DNA of 64,000 nt from Pseudopelobacter sp964542535 (GCA_964542535.1 CAZIUE010000003.1:62001-126000); one strand, 5' to 3'; shown: positions 28,128 to 38,931, counted from the stretch's first letter. The notes: a model not told the origin generated them from the letters alone. Translations and numbers: made by a program.

Positions 28128-28802
28128 TCAAGGCCCCAGCAGCTGCTCCAGGGAGTGTACGATGCGGTCCGCGCCCCTCAACTGCTCGGCGGTGTAGCTG
28201 TTGGTCACGGCGATCACCCTCAGGCCGGCCGCCGAAGCAGCACTGATGCCTGCCGGGGTGTCCTCGATGGCGCAGGTGTTATCCTGGTCGAACCGCGAGT
28301 CGGAGCGGCATTGGCGCAGCTTCTGGAAAGCGATCCGGTAACATTCCGGGTCAGGTTTGCTTTTTGCGACATCATCGGCGGTCACGATTACGTCAAAACA
28401 GTCGCTGATGTGGAGCATCTCCAGGATGGGGAGGATGTCGGACCTGAGAGCACCGCTGCAGATCGCCAGGGGAGTTCCGGCCCGGTGCAGGAACCGGATC
28501 AGCTCCACCACACCGGGGTAGGGGCTGAACCCTTCCCGGATGACCTCCTGGAACAGTTCGGCCTTTCTGGCGATGAGTTCCGCCAGCTCCTCCTGTCCCA
28601 AGGCCGCCCCCCGGGAAGAGAAGGCCTCCATGAAGGCGTCGCGGTCGTCGAAGCCCATGTAGGTCTCCACGTACTCGTCCCAGCCGTACCCCATGCCGCG
28701 CGGCTCGAGGAGAAGCTGGAACGCCCGGTAGTGCAGCGGTTCCGTGTCTACGATGACGCCATCGAAGTCAAAAATGACCGCTTTCGCGGGTCGGTTGTCC
28801 AT
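28128..28802 (-). CDS. HAD-family phosphatase, beta-phosphoglucomutase-like
   Basis: A 224-residue haloacid dehalogenase-type hydrolase with a helical cap. Motif I is FDFDGVIVDTEP (nucleophile Asp), motif II is the Ser in ICSGALRSD, motif III is the Lys in AKSKPDPECY, and motif IV is AIEDTPAGISAA. The substrate cannot be told; the nearest families are beta-phosphoglucomutases and phosphoglycolate-like phosphatases. ATG 28802 has CAGGGTGG upstream. An upstream extension of the frame has no resemblance to the family. Confidence 0.88.
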   Translation of the reverse strand: MDNRPAKAVIFDFDGVIVDTEPLHYRAFQLLLEPRGMGYGWDEYVETYMGFDDRDAFMEAFSSRGAALGQEELAELIARKAELFQEVIREGFSPYPGVVELIRFLHRAGTPLAICSGALRSDILPILEMLHISDCFDVIVTADDVAKSKPDPECYRIAFQKLRQCRSDSRFDQDNTCAIEDTPAGISAASAAGLRVIAVTNSYTAEQLRGADRIVHSLEQLLGP

Positions 28803-28975
28803 GTGTCCACCCTGTTTCAGCCGGTGCCGGCCGGTTTGCATGTCGTTGATTACACCGGTGGAATCGGTTCCATCTACGGCCAAAATCTCATAGCACCGTT
28901 GGCGAGGAGTTGGCAACAGAAAAAGAGCGATGCCAGCAGAGGAGGGGAAGGATACGCACCGCGGTCCTGTGGTTC

Positions 28976-29004
28976 TTGACATTTCTTCCCCTGATTGGCA
29001 CTAT
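28976..29004 (+). promoter_or_regulatory. Possible promoter directly before ispG
   Basis: A perfect TTGACA at 28976-28981 and, after 17 bp, CACTAT at 28999-29004 (a weak -10). If used, transcription would start at or next to the ispG ATG at 29014. Confidence 0.35.
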
Positions 29005-29013
29005 GCCGCTGCC

Positions 29014-30060
29014 ATGAAAAAGACAACCAGACAGATACAAATCGGTTCCGTTGCCGTCGGTGGCGGCGCCCCCTGCGCGGTCCAGTCCATGTGTTCCACC
29101 GACACCCGCGACGTTGGCGCCACCCTGGACCAGATCCGGCGGCTGACCGGCGTGGGGTGCGAGATCACCCGCTGCGCTGTCCCGGATATGGATGCGGCCA
29201 TTGCGCTGGGACGAATCAAGCGCGAAAGCCCCATCCCGGTGGTAGCCGACATCCACTTCGACTACAAACTTGCCCTGACCGCGCTGGAAGGTGGAATAGA
29301 CGCCCTGCGCCTCAACCCGGGCAACATCGGCGAGAAGTGGAAGGTGGCAGAGGTGGTCAAGGCGGCGGCGGAGCGCCGGGTCCCCATCCGCATCGGAGTT
29401 AATGCCGGTTCCCTGGAGAAGGCGGTGCTGGAGAAATACGGCCATCCTACCTCCGAGGCCATGGTTGAGTCGGCCCTGGGACATGTGGCTATTCTGGAGG
29501 AGCTTGGCTACCCTGAGATCAAGATTTCTCTCAAGGCGTCGGATGTGCTGAAGACGGTCAACGCCTACCGGCTGTTGTCGCAGAAGGTGGACTACCCCCT
29601 GCACATCGGCATCACCGAGGCCGGCACCCTGTTCTCCGGAACGGTCAAATCCTCGGTGGGGCTGGGAATCCTTCTGGCCGACGGGATTGGCGACACCCTT
29701 CGGGTCTCGCTGACCGGCGACGTGCTGGACGAGGTCAGGGTAGGGTATGAAATCCTGAAGAGCCTGGGGCTGCGCCAGCGGGGGGTGAATTTCGTTTCCT
29801 GCCCCACATGCGGCAGGTGCCAGATCAACCTGATCAGGGTCGCCGAGGAAGTGGAACGACGGCTACAGGGGATTGACAAGCGGATCACCGTGGCCGTGAT
29901 GGGGTGCGCGGTCAACGGCCCGGGGGAAGCCCGTGAGGCTGACGTGGGTGTTGCCGGCGGGAAGGGGGAGGGGCTGCTGTTCCGCCACGGAGAAATCGTC
30001 CGCAAGGTGCCCGAGGATCAGCTGGCGGATGCGCTGCTCGAAGAGGTGGAAAAACTGTAA
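29014..30060 (+). CDS. ispG: 4-hydroxy-3-methylbut-2-enyl diphosphate synthase (GcpE)
   Basis: IspG is the [4Fe-4S] enzyme that reduces MEcPP to HMBPP in the MEP isoprenoid pathway. The 348 residues show RQIQIGSVAVGGGAP, VQSMCSTDTRD and the cluster Cys residues in FVSCPTCGRC plus a further Cys-containing VMGCAVNGPGEA. The ATG at 29014 matches the family start but has no clear Shine-Dalgarno. An in-frame ATG at 28930 would add 28 unrelated residues. Confidence 0.95.
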   Translation: MKKTTRQIQIGSVAVGGGAPCAVQSMCSTDTRDVGATLDQIRRLTGVGCEITRCAVPDMDAAIALGRIKRESPIPVVADIHFDYKLALTALEGGIDALRLNPGNIGEKWKVAEVVKAAAERRVPIRIGVNAGSLEKAVLEKYGHPTSEAMVESALGHVAILEELGYPEIKISLKASDVLKTVNAYRLLSQKVDYPLHIGITEAGTLFSGTVKSSVGLGILLADGIGDTLRVSLTGDVLDEVRVGYEILKSLGLRQRGVNFVSCPTCGRCQINLIRVAEEVERRLQGIDKRITVAVMGCAVNGPGEAREADVGVAGGKGEGLLFRHGEIVRKVPEDQLADALLEEVEKL

Positions 30061-30131
30061 GCCCGAGTGGAGCCTTACAACCGTTAGCGACCACAGATGG
30101 ATACGGATAAATCTGCTTTTTTATAGCGTGA

Positions 30132-30170
30132 AACGACAACGGGCGCCGATTTTCGACGCCCGTTGTCGTT
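30132..30170. terminator. Bidirectional terminator after ispG
   Basis: A 14-bp perfect stem (aacgacaacgggcg / cgcccgttgtcgtt) with an 11-nt loop between two converging genes. No long U-run follows on either side. Confidence 0.8.
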
Positions 30171-30181
30171 GACGGAAAACC

Positions 30182-30673
30182 TCACGGTCTGCCGTAGTGG
30201 CCTCTCCCGTGGGCTTCCCGCCGGTGTTCCGGCCTAAAGAAGCGACCGTTGTCATGGTCTTTGCGGTCATGGCGATAGCGCCTGTACTCGTGGTCCCGGT
30301 AGTGTCGGATTTCGTCGATGCTGTGTCTGCGCAGAACAGAAGGAATGTTGCGTGTCTTGCAGGCGACCCAGGGGCCGTTGTAGCTGCGCCCGCGATACCA
30401 GCGCCCGCCATGATTGTACAGATAGTCCTTCCCGGTGTACACCAGGTCGTAGGGGGTGCCGATTGCCACGTGGAATCCGATCTCCGGGGTGTAGATGAAG
30501 CGGGGGGCCTCCGCCACGACGATCTCCGGCGGTGCATAGACCCGAACCGGTGGTGGTGGGGCTGCCTGAACCACGACCGGCACCCCCAGGTTGATCCCCA
30601 CATTGAGCCCGGCAACCGCGGGGGTGGCGGCGGCGAACAGCAGTGCCACTGAAGCGAGCGAACAGTATTTCAT
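30182..30673 (-). CDS. Secreted His/Arg-rich hypothetical protein
   Basis: A 163-residue protein with a clear signal peptide (MKYCSLASVALLFAAATPAVAG). A Pro/Val-rich segment (VVVQAAPPPPVRVYAPPEIV) is followed by a compact aromatic region (FIYTPEIGFHVAIGTPYDLVYTG, GRWYRGRSYNGPW). The tail is dominated by His, Arg, Asp and Tyr. Similar small exported proteins are common in the Geobacter group but have no assigned function. Metal or polyanion binding by the tail is only a guess. ATG 30673 is chosen because the signal peptide begins there. Confidence 0.75.
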   Translation of the reverse strand: MKYCSLASVALLFAAATPAVAGLNVGINLGVPVVVQAAPPPPVRVYAPPEIVVAEAPRFIYTPEIGFHVAIGTPYDLVYTGKDYLYNHGGRWYRGRSYNGPWVACKTRNIPSVLRRHSIDEIRHYRDHEYRRYRHDRKDHDNGRFFRPEHRREAHGRGHYGRP

Positions 30674-30978
30674 GTCATTGTACCTCCCGATGGTGTTTTC
30701 TGCATGGTTTGACGCTGGAGAACGGCGGGAGGTTACGGACTTTTTGATGGAGCATGAAAAAAAAGCCCGAGGTCGGAATAGACTGTTTTTCATTAACGTT
30801 TTACCCGCCGTCTGTCTTGCATTTTGGGGCATTCTTGGCTATTATGATTCGCTTAAAAAACGCGTCCCGATGATCCGGGCTCATGGCGACCGGCCCAAAC
30901 CCGGCTCCGGCACCGGGCTTGAACTCAGTCCGAAACCTGATCCCGGACACGATTACCGAAACCACACAAGGGGTTCTG

Positions 30979-32724
<1,746 letters not shown>

Positions 32725-32739
32725 TCTTACGAGGTTGTG

Positions 32740-34047
32740 ATGCAGATAGGTATTTGGGATCCCCAGCACGAGTCCATGCCCCGGGAGGAGCTGGAACAGC
32801 TCCAGTTGGAACGGCTCCAGGCGACGCTCAACCGAGTCTACAAAAACGTCACCTGTTATCGCAACAAGTTCAATCAGTTAGGCATAGTGCCCGAGGACGT
32901 GACCTCGCTGTCCGATCTCTCCAAACTTCCCTTTACCACCAAGGAGGATCTGCGGGTCAACTACCCTTATGGCATGTTCGCCGTTCCGCTCAGGGAGGTG
33001 GTACGCATCCACTCTTCGTCCGGCACCACCGGCAAGCCGACGGTGGTGGGGTATACAAAGAATGACCTCAAGACCTGGTCGAATTTGGTGGCACGCTTCA
33101 TGACCGCTGCCGGCGTGACCCACGACGACGTGGTGCAAATCGCCTTTGGGTACGGGCTGTTTACGGGCGCCTTCGGCCTGCACTACGGTTCCGAAGCCAT
33201 CGGCGCGGCCGTTATCCCCATGGGGGGGGGTAACACCGAAAAGCAGATCATGATCATGCAGGACTATAAGAGCACCGCTCTGGTCTGCACTCCCAGCTAC
33301 GCCATAACCATCGCCGATCACATGGAGAAGAAGGGGATCGACCCTAAGTCGCTCTCCCTCAAAGTCGGCTTGTTCGGCGGTGAGCCTTGGTCAGAATCCA
33401 TGCGTAAAGAGATCGAGTCGCGCCTCATGATCCGTGCCACGGACAATTACGGATTGTCGGAGATCATTGGACCGGGCGTTGGGGGCGAATGTCAGCACAA
33501 ATGCGGCATGCATATCTCCGAGGACGCCTTCATCGCCGAAATCATCGATCCCGATACCTGTGAAGTGCTGCCGGCGGGAAGTGTGGGAGAACTGGTGCTA
33601 ACCACCATCAGTAAGGAGGCGTTTCCCATGGTCCGGTACCGGACCCGGGACATCACCTGTCTGGATTACGCTTGCTGTGACTGCGGGCGCACCACCGTGC
33701 GGATGAAGAAGACCATGGGACGCTCGGACGACATGCTGATCATCAAAGGGGTTAATGTCTTTCCGTCCCAGATTGAAGAAGTGCTGATCTCGGTCGAGGG
33801 GTGCGAACCACATTACCAATTGGTGGTGGACCGTAAGGGGGCATTGGATACCCTGGAGGTGCGCATCGAAGTCACGGAAAATATCTTCTTCGACGAGATG
33901 AAGCAGCAGCGCGCCTTTCTGGAGACGGTGGAAAAGCGCATCGACTCCGTGCTGGGCGTAGGGGTTACCGTCAAACTGGTGGAGCCCAACAGCATCCCGC
34001 GTCATGAAGGGAAGTCAGACCGTGTTATCGATCGACGGGTCATCTGA
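32740..34047 (+). CDS. Phenylacetate-CoA ligase family protein (PaaK-like)
   Basis: A 435-residue adenylate-forming enzyme. The P-loop-like AMP motif is SSSGTTGKPTVVGY. The acyl-adenylate core shows DNYGLSEIIGPGVGGEC and the hinge/Asp region VRYRTRDITC. FPSQIEEVLI is the typical C-terminal PaaK signature. It lies 15 nt after proS and seems co-transcribed. Members of this family in anaerobes activate phenylacetate or other aryl acids, but no other aromatic degradation gene is nearby, so the substrate is unproven. GTG at 32737 is a possible alternative start. Confidence 0.88.
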   Translation: MQIGIWDPQHESMPREELEQLQLERLQATLNRVYKNVTCYRNKFNQLGIVPEDVTSLSDLSKLPFTTKEDLRVNYPYGMFAVPLREVVRIHSSSGTTGKPTVVGYTKNDLKTWSNLVARFMTAAGVTHDDVVQIAFGYGLFTGAFGLHYGSEAIGAAVIPMGGGNTEKQIMIMQDYKSTALVCTPSYAITIADHMEKKGIDPKSLSLKVGLFGGEPWSESMRKEIESRLMIRATDNYGLSEIIGPGVGGECQHKCGMHISEDAFIAEIIDPDTCEVLPAGSVGELVLTTISKEAFPMVRYRTRDITCLDYACCDCGRTTVRMKKTMGRSDDMLIIKGVNVFPSQIEEVLISVEGCEPHYQLVVDRKGALDTLEVRIEVTENIFFDEMKQQRAFLETVEKRIDSVLGVGVTVKLVEPNSIPRHEGKSDRVIDRRVI

Positions 34048-34059
34048 TCTGAATGGCCT

Positions 34060-34096
34060 CCCATAAGATCGTACTTGACATAATATATCTTATGGG
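34060..34096. repeat. Perfect 10-bp inverted repeat with 17-nt spacer
   Basis: Arms cccataagat (34060-34069) and atcttatggg (34087-34096). The spacer carries TTGACA. It lies just after the ligase gene and before infA. It could be a terminator (the T-run gattttt follows), or an operator over a promoter. Confidence 0.6.
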
Positions 34097-34124
34097 CGAT
34101 TTTTGTAGGGCGTAATTATTAGCC

Positions 34125-34153
34125 TTGCTTTTTTCAATAGCTGTTAGTAATAT
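34125..34153 (+). promoter_or_regulatory. Candidate promoter of infA
   Basis: TTGCTT at 34125-34130 and TAATAT at 34148-34153, spaced 17 bp, about 57 bp upstream of infA. Match to consensus is moderate. Confidence 0.4.
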
Positions 34154-34209
34154 ACAACAGTTTGAATAAACCGACGCAGCATGCGGATAGATAAGGGGAA
34201 CCCCTCGGA

Positions 34210-34428
34210 ATGAGCAAAGAAGAAGCAATAGAAGTCGAAGGCACGGTTGTTGAGCCACTCCCCAACGCCATGTTTCGCGTTAAACTTGAAAACGATCACA
34301 TCGTGCTTGCCCATATCTCCGGAAAAATGCGCAAGTATTTCATCAAGATCCTCCCAGGAGACAAGGTCACCGTCGAGTTGTCACCCTATGACCTGAGTCG
34401 CGGCCGTATCACCTATCGCGCCAAATAG
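34210..34428 (+). CDS. infA: Translation initiation factor IF-1
   Basis: A 72-residue OB-fold protein that binds the 30S A site during initiation. [24 protein letters not shown] and the ending [10 protein letters not shown] are the family pattern. AAGGGGAACCCCTCGG precedes the ATG. It stands alone before a terminator and efp, not inside a ribosomal protein operon. Confidence 0.97.
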
Positions 34429-34454
34429 TCCTCTCTTGGCAAAAATTCCGTTCA

Positions 34455-34482
34455 CAAGCCCATCCATACTTGAATGGGCTTG
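34455..34482 (+). terminator. Terminator after infA
   Basis: 9-bp stem (caagcccat / atgggcttg) with a 10-nt loop, followed by tcgcatttcg. Probably a moderate terminator between infA and efp. Confidence 0.6.
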
Positions 34483-34523
34483 TCGCATTTCGTGTATGAA
34501 AAATAACCATCAGCGAGGATCAT

Positions 34524-35087
34524 ATGTACACCGCAGCAGACCTTAAAAAAGGCCTCAAAATCACCATTGACGGCGACCCTTACATCATTATCGCCTTCGA
34601 CTTCAGCAAGCCGGGCAAGGGGCAGGCCCTCTACCGCACCAAGATGCGCAACATGATCAACGGCACGATCCTTGACCGCACCTACCGCTCGGGCGAGACC
34701 TTCGAGCCTGCCAGCCTTGAGGAACGCCAGATGGAGTTTCTCTACAAAGAGGGAACCCATTACACCTTCATGGATCAGCAGACCTACGAGCAGGTCATCA
34801 TGGAGGAGAATACCATTGGTGACACCAAGAACTTCCTGCTGGAAAATATCAAGGTGGATGTGCTGCTCTTTGGCGAAAAGGCCATCGGCGTCACCATGCC
34901 CAATTTCGTCAACCTTCGGGTTACCCAGACCGACCCCTGGGCCAAGGGGGACACCAGCGGTAATGATTCCAAACCGGCTACCGTGGAGACCGGCTATGTC
35001 CTCAGGGTTCCTCCCTTCATCGAGGAAGGTGAACTGATCACCATCGATACCCGTACCGGCGAGTACTCCACCCGCGTGAAGGGCTAA
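34524..35087 (+). CDS. efp: Elongation factor P
   Basis: EF-P rescues ribosomes stalled at polyproline. The 187 residues have three beta-barrel domains. The tip of the first domain is KPGKGQA, with Lys32 the residue expected to receive beta-lysine. This Lys (not Arg) fits the EpmA/EpmB modification type, and both enzymes are encoded next door. Domain III ends in ITIDTRTGEYSTRV, as usual. Confidence 0.97.
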   Translation: MYTAADLKKGLKITIDGDPYIIIAFDFSKPGKGQALYRTKMRNMINGTILDRTYRSGETFEPASLEERQMEFLYKEGTHYTFMDQQTYEQVIMEENTIGDTKNFLLENIKVDVLLFGEKAIGVTMPNFVNLRVTQTDPWAKGDTSGNDSKPATVETGYVLRVPPFIEEGELITIDTRTGEYSTRVKG

Positions 35088-35116
35088 ATCGGGGGGATAG
35101 ACCCTGGCATTATCCG

Positions 35117-35143
35117 AGGGCGAGTCATGATCTGATTCGCCCT
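35117..35143 (+). terminator. Intrinsic terminator between efp and epmA
   Basis: 11-bp stem (agggcgagtca / tgattcgccct, one G-U) with a 5-nt loop, followed by the T-rich ttctttttcccc. epmA would then be transcribed by read-through or its own promoter. Confidence 0.75.
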
Positions 35144-35176
35144 TTCTTTTTCCCCTCTACAGGATAACGACAGTAC

Positions 35177-36082
35177 ATGCAACAGCGTGACCGTAACCTC
35201 TATCTGAGGGCAACAATCATCGCGGCCATCAGGTCGTTCTTCTCATCCCGTCACTTTCTTGAAGTGGATACGCCCCACCTCATTCCCGCCAATGCGCCGG
35301 AAGAGTATATCGATCCCCAAAAATCCGGCGATTCCTATCTGCATACTTCGCCTGAAATCTGCATGAAACGTCTGCTCTGCCGCGGCCACGAGCGCATCTT
35401 CCAGATCTGTCGTTGCTGGCGCAGGGACGAGCGGGGGAGTCGACATGTGCCGGAATTCGCCATGCTGGAATGGTATCGTCGCGATAGCGACTATCATCAG
35501 CTGATGGAGGATTGTCAGGAATTGTTGTGCTGGATTGCCGCTGCATGCGGAAAAGTCGACGGACTGGATTATCAGGGGCTGCGCCTGGAACCGTGCCGGG
35601 AAGCGGAACGTATCAGGGTACGCGATGCCTATGTCCGTTTTGCCGACAGGGATATGGCAACCGCGGTGCGCGAGGGGAGCTTCGACGAGTTGATGGTGAC
35701 CCGCATCGAGCCGGCACTTCCACCGCAGATTCCGGTGATGCTGATGGACTATCCGGCTGAGATGGCAGCCCTTGCCCGCCTGAAGCCCGGTGACGGTGCC
35801 GTTGCCGAACGTTTTGAGCTCTATCTCGGTGGGCTTGAACTGGCCAACGGGTTCAGCGAACTGAACGATCCGCATGAGCAGCGCGAGCGCTTCCTGGAGG
35901 CCAACGTCGTGCGAGTGAAGGCGGGATTATCTCCCCTGCCCCTCCCGGAAGCATTTCTCCGCGAACTGGCCTTGTTGCCGCCATCGGCCGGGATCGCCCT
36001 GGGTATCGACCGGTTGGTGATGCTCTTCGCCGATGCCGCACGGATCGATGAGGTGATCAGTTTCACTCCTGAGGAGTTGTGA
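35177..36082 (+). CDS. epmA: EF-P--(R)-beta-lysine ligase EpmA (PoxA/GenX)
   Basis: A 301-residue class II lysyl-tRNA synthetase paralogue lacking the anticodon domain. It attaches beta-lysine to EF-P. Motif 2 is CWRRDERGSRHVPEFAMLEW and motif 3 is GIALGIDRLVML. The truncated length separates it from true LysS. Its position right after efp and beside epmB confirms the role. Confidence 0.95.
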   Translation: MQQRDRNLYLRATIIAAIRSFFSSRHFLEVDTPHLIPANAPEEYIDPQKSGDSYLHTSPEICMKRLLCRGHERIFQICRCWRRDERGSRHVPEFAMLEWYRRDSDYHQLMEDCQELLCWIAAACGKVDGLDYQGLRLEPCREAERIRVRDAYVRFADRDMATAVREGSFDELMVTRIEPALPPQIPVMLMDYPAEMAALARLKPGDGAVAERFELYLGGLELANGFSELNDPHEQRERFLEANVVRVKAGLSPLPLPEAFLRELALLPPSAGIALGIDRLVMLFADAARIDEVISFTPEEL

Positions 36083-36094
36083 ACCTTGCGGTAA

Positions 36095-37138
36095 TCAGCT
36101 CACGCCATCCGCGGGCAGGTCCCGGTACCAGACCCGCTCCCCCCGGTATGTCTTCAAAACCAGCCAATCCCCCTGACGTTCCACATCATCGGGGAGGATC
36201 GGCACCTTCCCCTTCCCCTCGGGCAGATCGATCACAAACTGTGGCACAGCCAGCCCCGACACATGACCGCGCAGCCCCCTGATGATCTCCAGTCCGACGG
36301 AGACCGGCGTGCGAAAATGCGCCGTCCCCCTGACCAGATCCATCTGGTGCAGGTAGTACGGTCTGACCCGCAGGGAAAGCAGTCCGGTCTGCAGGGAACG
36401 CATGGTCTCCAGGTCATCATTGACTCCACGCAGGAGAACCGTCTGATTTCCCAGGGGAATGCCGGCATCGGCCAGGAGGCGGCAGGCCCGCTCCGACAGG
36501 GGCGTAATCTCGGCCGGATGATTGAAGTGAGTGTTTATGTACAGGGGATGAAAGCGTTTCAGTATTGCGCACAACTCGGGCGTCACCCGTTCGGGGAGTG
36601 TTACCGGAACGCGTGTGCCGATGCGGATGATACTGAGGTGGGGAATTGCCCGTAGCTGGTGCAGCACGTAATGAAGCCAGGCGTCGTCCAACATCAGCGG
36701 GTCGCCACCGGAGAGGACCAGGTCGCGGATCCCGGGACGGGCAGCGAGGTATTCCACGGCCCTCTGCAAGCCTTGGCCATCCATGGGGTGGTCCTCCCCC
36801 TCCCCCACATGGCGTTTGCGCATGCAGAAGCGGCAGTAGACCGGGCAGCGGTTGGAAACGAGCAACACCGCGCGGTCGGGGTAGCGGTGAATCAGGCCCG
36901 GTATGGGGCTGAGCACCTGTTCTGCCAGCGGGTCGGGGCACTGGTCCGCATCGTCCAGTTCCCGTGGGTCTGGAATGCACTGCTTCCAGACGGCATCCCC
37001 TTTTGTGCTGATCAGGCCGGCATAGGCGGGGGACAGACGGAACGGATAGACCGCCGCCACTGCTTCGAGTTTTACTGTTTCGTCGCTCTTTTTAACGATA
37101 TGTTGGAGTGTTACGGATGATGACCTGATGTATCGCAT
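36095..37138 (-). CDS. epmB: EF-P beta-lysylation protein EpmB (lysine 2,3-aminomutase)
   Basis: A radical SAM, PLP-dependent aminomutase that makes (R)-beta-lysine for EF-P. The cluster motif is Cys98-x3-Cys102-x2-Cys105 in CPVYCRFC, with LSGGDPLML and a further conserved VNDD. The 347 residues are close to the E. coli size. ATG 37138 (MRYIRSSSVT) was chosen; the frame continues 41 codons further upstream without resemblance. It is convergent with epmA (12-bp gap). Confidence 0.94.
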   Translation of the reverse strand: MRYIRSSSVTLQHIVKKSDETVKLEAVAAVYPFRLSPAYAGLISTKGDAVWKQCIPDPRELDDADQCPDPLAEQVLSPIPGLIHRYPDRAVLLVSNRCPVYCRFCMRKRHVGEGEDHPMDGQGLQRAVEYLAARPGIRDLVLSGGDPLMLDDAWLHYVLHQLRAIPHLSIIRIGTRVPVTLPERVTPELCAILKRFHPLYINTHFNHPAEITPLSERACRLLADAGIPLGNQTVLLRGVNDDLETMRSLQTGLLSLRVRPYYLHQMDLVRGTAHFRTPVSVGLEIIRGLRGHVSGLAVPQFVIDLPEGKGKVPILPDDVERQGDWLVLKTYRGERVWYRDLPADGVS

Positions 37139-37269
37139 GAATGTCTTTCCGGCAACGCGTCTCTCTGTTTCATGGTACGGTTTTTCATGAAATTGCTTGA
37201 AAACAGGCACATAGTGTGGAATATAGCTCTGTGGGCGTCCCCGATAATAATCGCACCTCAACGGACAAT

Positions 37270-38931
37270 ATGTATAGTAACTACTTTGGTTTTAATGAAA
37301 AACCGTTTGCCCTGACTCCCAATCCTCGCTTTCTCTTTCTCAGCAGACAGCATCGAGAGGCGTTTGCCCACCTGCTCTACGGTATCAACAATCGTTTCGG
37401 ATTTATCGAGCTGATCGGAGAGGTGGGTACCGGCAAGACGACGGTGTTGCGCACATTATTGGGGCAACTTCAGGATGAGAGCCATCGTGTTGCCCTGATC
37501 TTCAACCCTTGTCTGGACGCCGTGGAACTGGTGGGGAATATCTGCCGTGAATTCGGCATCAAATCCGACGGTTTGAGCGGCAATGACCTATTGAACGGCC
37601 TGAACCATTTTCTTCTGGAACAGAACGGTCTGGGGCGAACGGTACTGCTGGTCATCGACGAGGCCCAGAACTTGCGGCCCGATGTCCTGGAGCAGCTCCG
37701 CCTGATCTCAAACCTGGAGACGGAAAGTGATAAGCTGATCCAGATCGTGCTGGCGGGGCAGCCTGAACTGGAGAGCCTCCTCAAACGACATAATCTCAGG
37801 CAATTGGACCAGCGTATCGCCGTTCGTTTTCGGTTGGGAGTGATGGATGCCGGGGAAACCGGCGCCTATATCCGCCATCGCCTGGAGGTGGCCGGCGCCA
37901 GGTGGGGCGTCTCCTTCAGTCGCCTGGCCATTCGACTGATTCACCTTTTCTCCCGTGGCGCTCCCCGCATGATCAACATCATCTGCGACCGTGCCCTGCT
38001 GATGGCCTATGTCGATGGCCGTCGAGACGTTTCAGCTATCGTCACTCTACGCGCACTGAACGAATTGGGCAGCATATCCCGGCGCAGCCCCATCATATCC
38101 GCTCTTGTCGCAGGAGTACTGGTCCTGCTTCTGTGGGGATTCCTGACCGGCCAGCGCCATGCACCGGTTTTTTCTTCGCCGCATCCCCCTTCGGATGACG
38201 TAGTACAACTGCCACTACCGGAGAGGGCCTCCGGACCGCCAGCGACGGGACGTGCCGGCACAAACGGAGTTGCCGGACTTCGTGCAACGCTACGGGAACA
38301 TGGCCTGAACGGCGCCCATATCGACGCCTTCAACGGACTGATGTCCCGGTGGCAGCTCCGGCCAATACGGAAGTTCAGAGGCAAGCTGTCGGTTCCCGAT
38401 ACCTTCGGGGAGCTTTCGGCCAAGCGGGGGTTGCGTTGTACCGTCTTTCACGGTTCGCTGGGCGATGCCGTCCGCTTCGGTTTTCCCTTCCTGGCTTCCA
38501 CCACCGAAGCGGGTGGCGAGGGGCGTCTCTGTATCGCGGTAATCGCTGCCCGGGGAAAACAGCTGACCGTCGCTCCCTCCCCGGGAATCGGGGAAGGGGT
38601 TGATGCCGCCGATCTGGCTTCACTGTCCGACGGAACCTTCTATCTGCTCTGGCGAGACGCGGCCCGCATTCCGTTCCGACTCGTGCCTGGCGAGAGGCGT
38701 CCCGAGCTGCTGACGCTGCAAAGCATGCTGAAACAGGCTGGCTTCTACCGACAGTCCCTGGACGGGGTGTACAGCAACGCCACCATCAGGGCTGTTCGTG
38801 AATTCCAGAAATCCCTGAACATCCCTGTCGATGACGCCGGTGGAGAACTGACCCTGGCGCTTCTCTCCCGTTTCGAAACAAGCCATCTGGTGCCTTCTCT
38901 AGAGATGCACCGGTCGGAGATGAACCCATGA
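37270..38931 (+). CDS. gspA: GspA/ExeA-like AAA ATPase with peptidoglycan-binding domain
   Basis: A 553-residue inner-membrane protein. The N-terminal AAA/ATPase domain has the family start YFGFNEKPFALTPNP, Walker A GEVGTGKTT and Walker B LLVIDEAQNL. A membrane span lies at about 280-300 (ALVAGVLVLLLWGFL). The C-terminus has a PG_binding_1 domain (SMLKQAGFYRQSLDGVYSNATIRAVREFQKSL). ExeA-type proteins use this layout to insert the type II secretin through the cell wall. The next gene, gspB, overlaps by 4 nt. Confidence 0.85.
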   Translation: MYSNYFGFNEKPFALTPNPRFLFLSRQHREAFAHLLYGINNRFGFIELIGEVGTGKTTVLRTLLGQLQDESHRVALIFNPCLDAVELVGNICREFGIKSDGLSGNDLLNGLNHFLLEQNGLGRTVLLVIDEAQNLRPDVLEQLRLISNLETESDKLIQIVLAGQPELESLLKRHNLRQLDQRIAVRFRLGVMDAGETGAYIRHRLEVAGARWGVSFSRLAIRLIHLFSRGAPRMINIICDRALLMAYVDGRRDVSAIVTLRALNELGSISRRSPIISALVAGVLVLLLWGFLTGQRHAPVFSSPHPPSDDVVQLPLPERASGPPATGRAGTNGVAGLRATLREHGLNGAHIDAFNGLMSRWQLRPIRKFRGKLSVPDTFGELSAKRGLRCTVFHGSLGDAVRFGFPFLASTTEAGGEGRLCIAVIAARGKQLTVAPSPGIGEGVDAADLASLSDGTFYLLWRDAARIPFRLVPGERRPELLTLQSMLKQAGFYRQSLDGVYSNATIRAVREFQKSLNIPVDDAGGELTLALLSRFETSHLVPSLEMHRSEMNP

